This document shows positions 9,573 through 16,770 of a stretch of DNA of 64,000 bases, piece after piece. Below the pieces are notes generated by a model. The model saw only the letters and a program-made list of their open reading frames with translations, was not told where the DNA came from and searched no databases. The stretch is from Alphaproteobacteria bacterium (GTDB lineage: Bacteria; Pseudomonadota; Alphaproteobacteria; Geminicoccales; Geminicoccaceae), in contig JALSGP010000042.1 of NCBI GenBank assembly GCA_026982705.1, forward strand, positions 1 through 64,000. Direction: 5' to 3'. The first letter of the stretch is position 1. The number at the start of each line of letters is the position of its first letter. A program made the position numbers and the translations under genes.

Positions 9573-10345
9573 GCGCGCAGGCGACCTCCGGCGGGCGGGT
9601 GGTGGTGGCCCTGGTCCGCATGGAGACGGAGGCGGAGCTGGGCGCACTGCTCCGGCTGGCGCGCGGGCTCGCCGCCGAAGTGGAGGTGGCGTGGCTGGAG
9701 GACCGGCGGCTGGAGCAGGCCGCCGCCCTGCCCTTCACCCGCGCCGTCACCCGCTACGGGCGGCTGGTGAGCTTCGAGGTGGAGGAGGTGCGGCGCGGGC
9801 TGCGACTCTTCGCCGCGAGACTGGAGCGGCGGGTGCGGGAGCTGGCGGCCGGCACGGTGGGATGCCGGCTGGTGACGCGGACGGCGACGGCCACCCTCCG
9901 CCTCGCCGGCCCCCGCGACGTGCTGGTGCTGACGTCGGCCGACCTGCGGGCGGTGGCGGAGGCCTTCGGCGCGGAGGTGCTGACCCGTGATGGACCGGTG
10001 GTGGTGCCCCTTTCGGAGACGGGGCCGGTGGTGGCGGTCACGGCCGGCGATCCCCGCACCCTGGCGCTGGTGCGCCGTCTCGCCGACGGGGATGCCGGGA
10101 CGGTGGTGCTCGCGACCGACGAGGAGGGCGTGCGCGCGGGGCTCGGCGAGGCCGTCGGGCGGGTGCGGCTGGAGACGGCCGCCGGCGACGTCTTGAACCG
10201 CCGGCTCGCGGACCTCATTCAAAGGGGCGTCCGCCTCGCGGTCGCCGATCCCGCCCTGGTGCCGGTGCTGATGGCCGCGCTGGACGCGGTGGCGGGGGCC
10301 GGCGGAGCGGGCGATGCCGCGTCACCCGAGACGAGAGAGCGATGA
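9569..10345 (+). CDS. Conserved hypothetical protein, possibly universal-stress-protein-like
   Basis: The protein has 258 residues and no signal peptide or membrane segment. Two alternating hydrophobic-strand regions are visible. The first (about 10-50) contains VEVAWLEDRRLEQAAALPFTR, recalling poorly characterised proteins with a Usp-like fold that carry a LEDxxLxxxAALPF motif. The second (about 125-220) has strands VLVLTSADL, VVVPL, VVAVTAGD and VVLATDEEG. Its ATG overlaps the Lon-family stop (ATGA), and its own stop overlaps the next gene, so it is coupled to both. I infer a role alongside the protease; the chemistry is unknown. Confidence 0.7.
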   Translation: MSAQATSGGRVVVALVRMETEAELGALLRLARGLAAEVEVAWLEDRRLEQAAALPFTRAVTRYGRLVSFEVEEVRRGLRLFAARLERRVRELAAGTVGCRLVTRTATATLRLAGPRDVLVLTSADLRAVAEAFGAEVLTRDGPVVVPLSETGPVVAVTAGDPRTLALVRRLADGDAGTVVLATDEEGVRAGLGEAVGRVRLETAAGDVLNRRLADLIQRGVRLAVADPALVPVLMAALDAVAGAGGAGDAASPETRER

Positions 10346-10593
10346 GCGAACGTGCCCGCCGCAATCCCCACGCCCGCCCGACGCTGAGCGAGATCGCCGA
10401 GCTCGTGGGCGGCGACGACCCCGTCAGGCACCTGCGGATCCTCAAGACCGGCGCCACCTTCGCCGAGATCGAGCAGGCGCTGGCCTGGGCCCAGGGGGCC
10501 GGCGAGGTGCTGGGGGAGGAGGAGCGGCCGCTGTCGGGCCGGGTCGCCGCCGTCTACGACATCCTCACCGAGGACCGCGACGAACTGGAATGA
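10342..10593 (+). CDS. Small soluble hypothetical protein (83 residues)
   Basis: I do not recognise the family. This acidic, probably helical protein contains DPVRHLRILKTGATFAEIE and ends in DILTEDRDELE. It has no signal peptide or membrane segment. The ATG overlaps the preceding stop by four bases, and the next gene starts 20 bases after its stop, so it is an internal member of the Lon-family operon. Its size and acidic character would suit an adaptor or regulator of the protease, but that is only a guess from context. Confidence 0.65.
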   Translation: MSERARRNPHARPTLSEIAELVGGDDPVRHLRILKTGATFAEIEQALAWAQGAGEVLGEEERPLSGRVAAVYDILTEDRDELE

Positions 10594-10612
10594 TCCCGAG
10601 CGGGAGGACGAG

Positions 10613-11083
10613 ATGCCGCGTCGCAGACTGTGGATCGTGGTGGCCGACGGTGCCCGGGCGCGCTTCTTCCAGGCCGATGGCGGCGACCACACCATCCGGC
10701 CCTTCCACGAGGAGCTCTACGATCCCGCCCGCCGCAAGGGGTCCGAGCTCCTCGCCGACAGGCCCGGCCGCACCCAGAACCGCATCCACGACCAGGGCCG
10801 TCACGCCATGGAGCCCGACACCGATCCGAAGCGGGTGGAGAAGGAGCGCTTCGCCCGCGCCATCGCCGCCTTCCTCGCCCAGGGGCTCCACGAGGGCCGC
10901 TTCAACGAGCTGATGCTGGTGGCGGCGCCCCGTACCCTGGGCGATCTGCGCGCCGCCCTCGACCCGCAGGTGGCGGCGCGGGTGCGGCACGAGCTGGCCA
11001 AGGACATGACCACCCTGCCGGATCCGGAGATCGAGGCGCAGCTGCGGCCGCTGGTCTGGCCCCATCTCGCCGCCGGCGGCTGA
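10613..11083 (+). CDS. Host-attachment-family protein (PF10116 type)
   Basis: This 156-residue protein matches the family named after an Agrobacterium protein required for attachment to host cells. It opens LWIVVADGARARFF, the usual first strand, and has the family's central GRTQNRIHDQGRHAMEP and the end block LMLVAAPRTLGDLR followed by HELAKDMTTLP. It has no signal peptide. These proteins are related to the Rossmann-like domain of eRF1 (bacterial eRF1-like families), so the original attachment phenotype may be indirect. It closes the Lon-family operon, and nothing on this strand follows it for over 3 kb. Confidence 0.85.
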   Translation: MPRRRLWIVVADGARARFFQADGGDHTIRPFHEELYDPARRKGSELLADRPGRTQNRIHDQGRHAMEPDTDPKRVEKERFARAIAAFLAQGLHEGRFNELMLVAAPRTLGDLRAALDPQVAARVRHELAKDMTTLPDPEIEAQLRPLVWPHLAAGG

Positions 11084-11120
11084 GCGCGCGGACGGCGGGC
11101 CCGTCCGGGCGCGGACCGCG

Positions 11121-11157
11121 GAAAAAGAAGGGCGGAGCGGACCGGTGCCGCTCCGCC
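11121..11157 (-). terminator. Rho-independent terminator (hairpin plus T-rich tail on the minus strand)
   Basis: A perfect 10-base stem (11131-11140 with 11148-11157) and a 7-base loop are followed, on the minus strand, by CTTCTTTTTC (11130-11121). This would end transcripts coming leftwards from the tail-spike cassette or from the putative FNR-dependent promoter at 11327-11280. On the plus strand no T tract follows, though the hairpin could still stabilise the 3' end of the host-attachment transcript. Confidence 0.75.
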
Positions 11158-11280
11158 GAATTCATGTTCCGCCCCACCAACGACCCCGACCAAGGGTGCG
11201 GAACATGTCCGGGCCATCGAGCCGCCTGCAGCCGGGTGGTTCGGTGGCGGTGCGGCCGGCTGCAGTGCCGCCTCAATGCG
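11121..11280 (-). ncRNA. Candidate FNR-controlled small RNA (about 160 bases)
   Basis: No gene fits this gap between two converging genes, but it has the parts of a small RNA unit. There is an FNR box whose centre is about 40.5 bases from the predicted start, and an extended -10-like element (TGCTAGGTA, 11295-11287). Two 10-base inverted repeats follow (11256-11265 with 11226-11235; 11198-11207 with 11163-11172), then the terminator at 11157-11121. The start near 11280 is predicted from spacing alone. The alternative is that these hairpins are just the 3' untranslated region of the tail-spike transcript, whose stop is at 11347. The repeats are seen; expression is inferred. Confidence 0.45.
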
Positions 11281-11313
11281 TCTCCGTACCTAGCAGAAGA
11301 CCCGGGCCGTGCC

Positions 11314-11327
11314 TTGATCGAGATCAA
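11314..11327. promoter_or_regulatory. Perfect FNR/Anr-type box TTGATCGAGATCAA
   Basis: The 14-base palindrome matches the consensus TTGAT-N4-ATCAA at all ten defined positions. FNR-class regulators activate class II promoters when the box is centred near -41.5. Here a -10-like element on the minus strand sits at the right distance. The site is only 20 bases past the stop of the minus-strand tail-spike gene and faces no annotated gene start, so its target must be an unannotated transcript, or the site is a relic or chance. Confidence 0.65.
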
Positions 11328-11346
11328 AGCGGGGCGCCGGTCGGCC

Positions 11347-13668
11347 TCAGTCCTCGATGTAGACGTGGTTGGGCTCCTGCGGCTCGTCGGCGGCGGTCAC
11401 GTAGACGGTCACCGTCTTGCGCGGCTGGGTGATGACATAGGGATCGACGCCGCCGGGCGCCGCCAGGGTCATGCCGGCGCCGGCGCGGATCTCCACGTCG
11501 CCGGGACCGCCCTTCTGGACCTTGAACCAGACGCACTCCACACCGGGCGGGACGAGACCGGTGGGGACCTCCAGGAAGGTGGTGGCGCCGGCCGTCACCC
11601 GGATCAGCTGGCCCACGTAGTGGCCCGGCACGGCGAAGCCGCCGGCGGTGCGGTGGACCCGGAGGAAGTGGTTCTCGTCCCCGTCGGGAAAGAGGTCGGG
11701 GATGAAGACCTCGTCGTTGCCGGTGACATAGACCCGCACCCGCTGGTACTGGGTTCGGATGCGGTTCTTGCCCTTGGGCAGATAGAGGGTGACGCCGGGG
11801 CCGGCCTCGAAGACCACGTCCCCCACCCCCTGCTTGATGACGTCGAACCAGCGCAGTCCCTCGCCCGGCGCCACCAGACCGGCGGGAATGGTGCAGATGC
11901 GTTCCTGGGCGTGGTTGACCCGGTGGACCTTGCCGAAGTCGGCCCGGCTCACCGTCCAGGAGAGGTTGCGCACCCGCTCCGGCTGGACGCCGCGGCGCAC
12001 GCCCAGCGGCACCCAGGTGAGCACGCCCGGATCGTCCTCGAGCTGGAGGTACCAGCCGGGGCCGAGCCACTGTTCGCCGGTGGCGGGCAGCACCGCCGGA
12101 TCGGTGGCGTAGACGGCGAGGCCGGCCTTCTGGCGCGGGGGCGGCGTGGTGCGCGGGAACAGATAGAGGGGATCGGCGATCTCGATGCGGGCGAGCTCGC
12201 CGCGGGCACTGCCCTCGCCGTTGCCCAGGGTCAGCCGCACGTCCATCATGGGCTGACCGGTGTCGGGATTGGGATCGCCGTTGGCCACCGTGCGGGTGAT
12301 GGCGGCCATCTGGAAGCTGGTGATGTCGAAGAGGATGCCGCGCGCCGGCCGGTCGACGGCGGGATGGGTGTCGTAGTCGCTCTGCGCCGCCCCCTTGTAG
12401 TGGGCGGTGAGCATGGGCACGCCGCGATCGCGGGCGCGGATCTGCCAGGCGAGCTGATCGTACTTGTCGAGGCCGTTGATCTCCCGCGCCACGAGGCCGG
12501 TGTCGCCCAGCACGCCGCCGTCGCCCGGATAGTTGCCCACCGGGGCCGGCCCCATGAAGTTGCAGCCGACGAAGGTGCGCTTGACGCAGGAATTGGGGAA
12601 GGTGGCGTTGCTGTCGCGGTAGCGGTTGGCCGGGTCGGGGACGTTGTGGGTCTGACACAGCATGTAGGTGATGGCGCTGTTGCGCCCCGAGGTGCCGGCC
12701 GATTCCGAATATTCCTCGAAGCCCACCTCGACGATCTCGGCATCGCAGAGCAGCAGCAGCACCCGGGCACAGTTGCGCAGGCGGAATCCGACGGTGCCGG
12801 GATGGGGGGTGAGACCGCTCTGCGGCGCCGTCACCTGGATGCGCTGCAGCAACATGTTGTTGATGAGCCTGGTGGCGTCGGCGGCCGCCCCGTCGAGGTG
12901 GATGCCGACGGTGTTCGGCGCGCCGAGGCGGATCGCCACCTCCTGGACCAGGGAGTCGCCGAAGTTGACGCCGGGCATGGCGGCGCGCCAGCGGATGCCG
13001 TTGCAGGCGAGGGCGTGGGCCCCGCCGCCGAGGCCGGCGTTGATGCCGCCGATCCAGCACTCGTTGGCGTCCACCATGTCGAGACACCAGCCGTCGGGAT
13101 CGTCGAGGCCGGCCGGCGCGGCCCCGCCCGTGAATACCAGGTCGCGGGCGCGGAACTCGTGCCCGTGGACGCGGATGCCGCCCGTCGTCATGCGGATGGT
13201 GAAGCCCTCGACGGTCACCCGGTTCCAGTTGGTGTCGGCGAAGGGCTCCACCTGGAAGGCTCCCTCGTTGCGCCGCACCACCAGCGCCTGCGGGCCCTCC
13301 GCCACCAGCACGGCGAGATCGCGGCCGGCGCCCACCAGATGCCGTCTGGGCGGCACGTCCACCGGCGCCGCGAGACGGTAGGTACCGGGGGGCACGAACA
13401 CCTGCTCGTGGGCGGCGAGGGCCGCGGCGAAAGCCGGGGCGTCGTCGGCCACGCCGTCGCCGACGGCGCCGAAATCACGCACCGAGACGAATTCGCCGAG
13501 ACGGTCGTGGACGGGCCGCGGCGCACTCGCACCCGGTGCCCGGTAGGGCAGATCGGCGAAGGTGGCGCGGCGGGTGAGATTGCCGCTGACGGTGGAGACC
13601 AGCAGCCGGTCCTCGGGCGTGAGGGGACCGGCGGGATCGAGCTCGTGGATCTGCTTGGCGACGGTCAT
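11347..13668 (-). CDS. Phage tail-spike-like pectate-lyase-fold protein (possible polysaccharide depolymerase)
   Basis: This 773-residue protein has the build of a phage tail spike. A short head-binding-like N-terminus (MTVAKQIHELDPAGPLTPED) is followed by the pectate-lyase-3 entry motif VRDFGAVGDGVADD near residue 63 and a long right-handed beta-helix (about 75-480). The C-terminal part holds two copies of a phage-fibre-like unit, IPAGLVAPGEGLRWFDVIKQG and VPTGLVPPGVECVWFKVQKG, each followed by G(V/M)TL. It has no signal peptide. It is the last of three coupled genes and lies beside a polysaccharide operon. Cleavage of the cell's own or a rival's glycan is inferred; no catalytic residues could be assigned. 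Confidence 0.8.
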   Translation of the reverse strand: MTVAKQIHELDPAGPLTPEDRLLVSTVSGNLTRRATFADLPYRAPGASAPRPVHDRLGEFVSVRDFGAVGDGVADDAPAFAAALAAHEQVFVPPGTYRLAAPVDVPPRRHLVGAGRDLAVLVAEGPQALVVRRNEGAFQVEPFADTNWNRVTVEGFTIRMTTGGIRVHGHEFRARDLVFTGGAAPAGLDDPDGWCLDMVDANECWIGGINAGLGGGAHALACNGIRWRAAMPGVNFGDSLVQEVAIRLGAPNTVGIHLDGAAADATRLINNMLLQRIQVTAPQSGLTPHPGTVGFRLRNCARVLLLLCDAEIVEVGFEEYSESAGTSGRNSAITYMLCQTHNVPDPANRYRDSNATFPNSCVKRTFVGCNFMGPAPVGNYPGDGGVLGDTGLVAREINGLDKYDQLAWQIRARDRGVPMLTAHYKGAAQSDYDTHPAVDRPARGILFDITSFQMAAITRTVANGDPNPDTGQPMMDVRLTLGNGEGSARGELARIEIADPLYLFPRTTPPPRQKAGLAVYATDPAVLPATGEQWLGPGWYLQLEDDPGVLTWVPLGVRRGVQPERVRNLSWTVSRADFGKVHRVNHAQERICTIPAGLVAPGEGLRWFDVIKQGVGDVVFEAGPGVTLYLPKGKNRIRTQYQRVRVYVTGNDEVFIPDLFPDGDENHFLRVHRTAGGFAVPGHYVGQLIRVTAGATTFLEVPTGLVPPGVECVWFKVQKGGPGDVEIRAGAGMTLAAPGGVDPYVITQPRKTVTVYVTAADEPQEPNHVYIED

Positions 13669-13844
13669 GGTGCGGATCCATAGACGAGGGGTTGGGCGGT
13701 TTCGGTGACCAGCAGCGCACCGCTCTCGGTGACGAGGGCGAAGGCGGGGATGCCGCCGGGCGGCGGCAGCCGGACAGGCGAGGGCCGGGTGCCGGAGGTG
13801 ACGGCGAGCTGGCCCACGAAGCCGATCGTGCGGCGCACGCGCAT
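13665..13844 (-). CDS. Tiny phage-like structural or accessory protein (59 residues)
   Basis: I do not recognise the family. The protein starts MRVRRTIGFVGQLAVTSGTR, has a proline- and glycine-rich middle and ends in two short strands (FALVTESGALLVTETAQPL), which suggests a small beta structure. It has no signal peptide. Its ATG lies three bases after the stop of the gene before it, and its stop overlaps the start of the tail-spike gene (ATGA). The tight packing is what supports it as a real gene. Small proteins in this position in phages are often spike or fibre accessories. Confidence 0.6.
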   Translation of the reverse strand: MRVRRTIGFVGQLAVTSGTRPSPVRLPPPGGIPAFALVTESGALLVTETAQPLVYGSAP

Positions 13845-13846
13845 GG

Positions 13847-14173
13847 TCAGATGCGCCCGATGATGTAGGCCTCGCAGTTGGCGCCCTCGGCGACGAAGGC
13901 CACGTAGCGCTCGCCGCGGCGCAGGGGCACGTCCACGTAGACCCCCGGATAGAGGAAGGGGCTGGTGAGGGGATCGGCCGTCACCGTCTCGTCGCCCACC
14001 TCGAAGCGGCAGGGGCCGGTGGCGATGAGGGTGACGATCTCGATGTCGTCGGGAATGGGATCGGGATTGCGGGTGGAGGTGGCGGTCACCAACAGCTTGC
14101 GGGTGCCGCGGTAGTCGAAGCCCAGCACGGGCACCGGATGGCCGTTGTCGTCCAGCGGGAACAGCAGGCTCAT
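13847..14173 (-). CDS. Small phage-like protein, first gene of tail-spike cassette
   Basis: This 108-residue protein has an all-beta look. The start MSLLFPLDDNGHPVPVLGFD and the later blocks CRFEVGDETVTADPLTSPFL and YPGVYVDVPLRRGERYVAFV resemble small phage structural proteins encoded before fibre genes. I base this on pattern memory, not a search. It has no signal peptide. It opens the leftward three-gene cassette, 65 bases downstream of the -10 of a good sigma70-type promoter. No other phage genes such as portal, capsid, lysis or integrase are present nearby. Confidence 0.65.
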   Translation of the reverse strand: MSLLFPLDDNGHPVPVLGFDYRGTRKLLVTATSTRNPDPIPDDIEIVTLIATGPCRFEVGDETVTADPLTSPFLYPGVYVDVPLRRGERYVAFVAEGANCEAYIIGRI

Positions 14174-14237
14174 GGGTGGCGTCCCTCGATGGCAGCGGGA
14201 GGCGGGGGCCTCCTGTGAACACGATCCTTCGACGGTC

Positions 14238-14267
14238 CTGATACCAGGAAAATGATCCCATTGTCAA
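14238..14267 (-). promoter_or_regulatory. Sigma70-type promoter for the tail-spike cassette
   Basis: On the minus strand TTGACA (14267-14262) and TATCAG (14243-14238) are separated by 18 bases, with an unusually AT-rich spacer for this genome. The -35 is perfect and the -10 matches four of six positions. It would start RNA near 14230, about 57 bases before the first cassette gene. The patch lies in the 141-base gap shared with the divergent glycosyltransferase operon. Confidence 0.6.
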
Positions 14268-14314
14268 ACCGTATCCCCGCCGCCCACCTTCCGCGGGGAG
14301 GCGGGAAGACCGGC

Positions 14315-15520
14315 ATGGCCCGTGGACGGCGCGTCCTCGTCTACAGTCACGACAGCTTCGGCCTCGGCCACCTGCGCCGCTGCCGGGTCGTCGCCCACAC
14401 CCTGGTGGAACACTTCCCCGATCTCTCGGTGCTGATTCTCTCCGGCTCGCCCATCGTCGGCAGCTTCGAGTTCCGTGCCCGCGTCGACTTCGTGCGCATT
14501 CCCGGCGTCATCAAACTGCGCAACGGCGCCTACACCTCCCTCGCGCTCCACATCGACGTGGCCGAGACCCTCGCCATCCGGCGCGCCGTGGTGCGCGCGA
14601 CCGCCGAGGCCTTCCGCCCGGACCTCTTCCTGGTGGACAAGGAACCCACAGGGCTGCGCGGCGAGGTGCTGGAGACGCTCCGGGCCCTGCGCCGCCGCGG
14701 CTGCCGGCTGGTGCTGGGCCTGCGCGACATCATGGACGATCCCCTGAAGCTGGTGCGGGAATGGCGGCGCAAGCGCGCCTGGCAGGTGCTGGCGGAGCTC
14801 TACGACGAGATCTGGGTCTACGGCGTGCCGGAGATGTTCGACGTGGTGGCCGAGATCCCGGGAATGCGCCGCCATGCCGCCAAGATCGCTTATGTGGGCT
14901 ATCTGCCGCGGCGGCCGCCGCGCGAGGAAGGCGCCGAGACGCCGCCCCTGCCCGCGGAGCCCTTCCTGCTGGTGACCACCGGCGGCGGCCGCGACGGCGA
15001 GGCGCTGATGGACTGGGTGCTCGCGGCCTACGAGGCGGATCCCGCCATCCCCTGGCCTGCGATGCTGGTCTTCGGCCCCTTCATGCGTCCCGAGGCGCGC
15101 CGTGCCTTCGCCGCCCGCGCCGCCCGCGATCCCCGGCTCTCCGCCCTCACCTTCGACAACCGTCCCGAGCGGCTGTACGCCCGCGCCGCCGGCGTGGTGG
15201 CCATGGGCGGCTACAACACCTTCTGCGAGATCCTGAGCTTCGACCGGCCGGCGCTGATCGTGCCCCGCACCCGCCCGCGTCGCGAGCAGGCCATCCGCGC
15301 CGAACGCGCCGCCCGTCTCGGCCTCGTGCGCGTCCTCGACGGCGAGGGCCCGCGCGATCCCGCCGTCATGGCCCGCGCCCTCCACGAACTCCCCCACGGC
15401 CCGCGCCCCGGCGCCCGCGGGCGGGCGCTGCTCTCGGGCGAGCGGCGGCTGGTGGAGCTGGCCGCCCCGGTCCTCGCGCCGGCGGAGCCCCGCCGTCGTG
15501 CCGCGGGAGGGCTGGCGTGA
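14315..15520 (+). CDS. MurG-like (GT28-type) glycosyltransferase
   Basis: This 401-residue protein has a two-lobed GT-B build. The N-terminus VLVYSHDSFGLGHLRR carries the Gly-His glycine-loop motif of UDP-sugar glycosyltransferases related to MurG. The C-terminal lobe has LLVTTGGGRDG and VVAMGGYNTFCEIL, typical of the GT28 C-terminal domain. It has no signal peptide, so it should work on the cytoplasmic face of the membrane. It is the first gene of a seven-gene run with four-base overlaps, and the product at 17915-19069 is a paralogue. ATG 14315 follows a purine-rich site. Donor and acceptor sugars are unknown. Confidence 0.85.
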   Translation: MARGRRVLVYSHDSFGLGHLRRCRVVAHTLVEHFPDLSVLILSGSPIVGSFEFRARVDFVRIPGVIKLRNGAYTSLALHIDVAETLAIRRAVVRATAEAFRPDLFLVDKEPTGLRGEVLETLRALRRRGCRLVLGLRDIMDDPLKLVREWRRKRAWQVLAELYDEIWVYGVPEMFDVVAEIPGMRRHAAKIAYVGYLPRRPPREEGAETPPLPAEPFLLVTTGGGRDGEALMDWVLAAYEADPAIPWPAMLVFGPFMRPEARRAFAARAARDPRLSALTFDNRPERLYARAAGVVAMGGYNTFCEILSFDRPALIVPRTRPRREQAIRAERAARLGLVRVLDGEGPRDPAVMARALHELPHGPRPGARGRALLSGERRLVELAAPVLAPAEPRRRAAGGLA

Positions 15521-16770
15521 GCCCGCCCACCCTCGCGGTCGTGGTCAAGGGCTGGCCGCGGCTGTCCGAGACCTTCATCGCCCGCGAACTGCTGGCGATG
15601 GAGGAGGCGGGGCTCGCCTTCCGCATCGTCTCCCTGCGCCGGCCCACCGATCCCCATCTCCATCCCGTCCATCGACGGATCCGCGCTCCGGTCACCTATC
15701 TGCCGGAATATGTGAGGGACGAGCCGCGCAGGGTGCTGCGGGCGTTCGCGGACGCGCTGCGACGTCGCCGGCTCGGGCGTGTCCTCGGCCTCTTCCTCCG
15801 CCATCTGCTGCGCGATCCCACGCCCAACCGCGTGCGCCGCCTCGCCCAGGCGCTGGTGCTGGTGCACGAGCATCCGGAGCTCGCCCGCCTCCACGTCCAC
15901 TATCTCCACACCCCCGCCTCCGTGGGCCTCTACGCGGCCCGCATGCTGGGGATCCCCTTCTCCCTCTCCGCCCACGCCAAGGACGTCTGGACCACGCCGC
16001 CGGAGGAGCTCCGCGGGAAGCTGGAGGCGGCCGCCTTCACCGTCACCTGCACCCGCACCAATCTCGAGTATCTCCGCACCCTCGCCCCCCGCGCGCGGAT
16101 CGAGCTGGTCTACCACGGAATCGACCTCGACGGGCTGCCGCCGCCGCCCGCGCGCCCGCCCCGCGACGGCCGCGATCCCACGGATCCCGTCCGCTTTCTC
16201 ACGGTGGCGCGGGCGGTGCCCAAGAAGGGGCTCGACGTGCTGCTCAAGGCGCTCACACGCCTTCCCGCCGACCTCCACTGGCGGCTCGTGCACGTGGGCG
16301 ACGGCATCGAGCGGCCGCGGCTGGAGGAGCTCGCCCGCCGCCTCGGCCTCGCCGCCCGGGTGGAGTTCCGGGGGGCCCGTCCGCGGGACGCGGTGGTGGC
16401 GGCGCTGGCGGAGGCGGATCTGTTCGTGCTGCCGGCGCGCGTCGCCCCCGACGGCGACCGCGACGGTCTGCCCAACGTGCTGCTGGAGGCGGCGGCCCTG
16501 GCGCTGCCGCTGCTCACCACCCCCGTCTCCGCCATCCCGGAGTTCGTGCGCGACGGCATCGAGGGGGTGCTGGTGCCACCGGAGGACGAGGCGGCGCTGG
16601 CCGCGGCCCTCGCCGACCTCGCCCGCGATCCGGCCCGGCGCCGGCGGCTGGGTGGGGCGGCCCGGCGACGGGTGCGGGCGGCGTTCCGTTTCCACGACCA
16701 TATCGGCCGCCTGCTCCGCCTGCTGGGGACCGTCCCGGCACCGCCGCCGACCGCCGTCGTACCGGCATGA
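15517..16770 (+). CDS. Family 4 glycosyltransferase (colanic-acid/WcaL-like)
   Basis: This 417-residue GT-B enzyme starts at a GTG inside the previous stop (GTGA). The start LAVVVKGWPRLSETFIAREL is the usual opening of GT4 enzymes of exopolysaccharide loci. The middle has SLSAHAKDVWTTPPEEL, and the C-terminal lobe has VPKKGLDVLLKAL, VHVGDGIERPRLE and the nucleotide-sugar block DGLPNVLLEAAALALPLLT. It should act at the inner face of the membrane, adding a sugar to a lipid-linked or surface glycan. Specificity cannot be told from sequence. Confidence 0.88.
   Translation: MSPPTLAVVVKGWPRLSETFIARELLAMEEAGLAFRIVSLRRPTDPHLHPVHRRIRAPVTYLPEYVRDEPRRVLRAFADALRRRRLGRVLGLFLRHLLRDPTPNRVRRLAQALVLVHEHPELARLHVHYLHTPASVGLYAARMLGIPFSLSAHAKDVWTTPPEELRGKLEAAAFTVTCTRTNLEYLRTLAPRARIELVYHGIDLDGLPPPPARPPRDGRDPTDPVRFLTVARAVPKKGLDVLLKALTRLPADLHWRLVHVGDGIERPRLEELARRLGLAARVEFRGARPRDAVVAALAEADLFVLPARVAPDGDRDGLPNVLLEAAALALPLLTTPVSAIPEFVRDGIEGVLVPPEDEAALAAALADLARDPARRRRLGGAARRRVRAAFRFHDHIGRLLRLLGTVPAPPPTAVVPA

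Noticed and set aside
11347-14267. Complete prophage around the tail-spike cassette
   Set aside because: No integrase, terminase, capsid, lysis or attachment-site repeats; neighbours are ordinary chromosomal genes.
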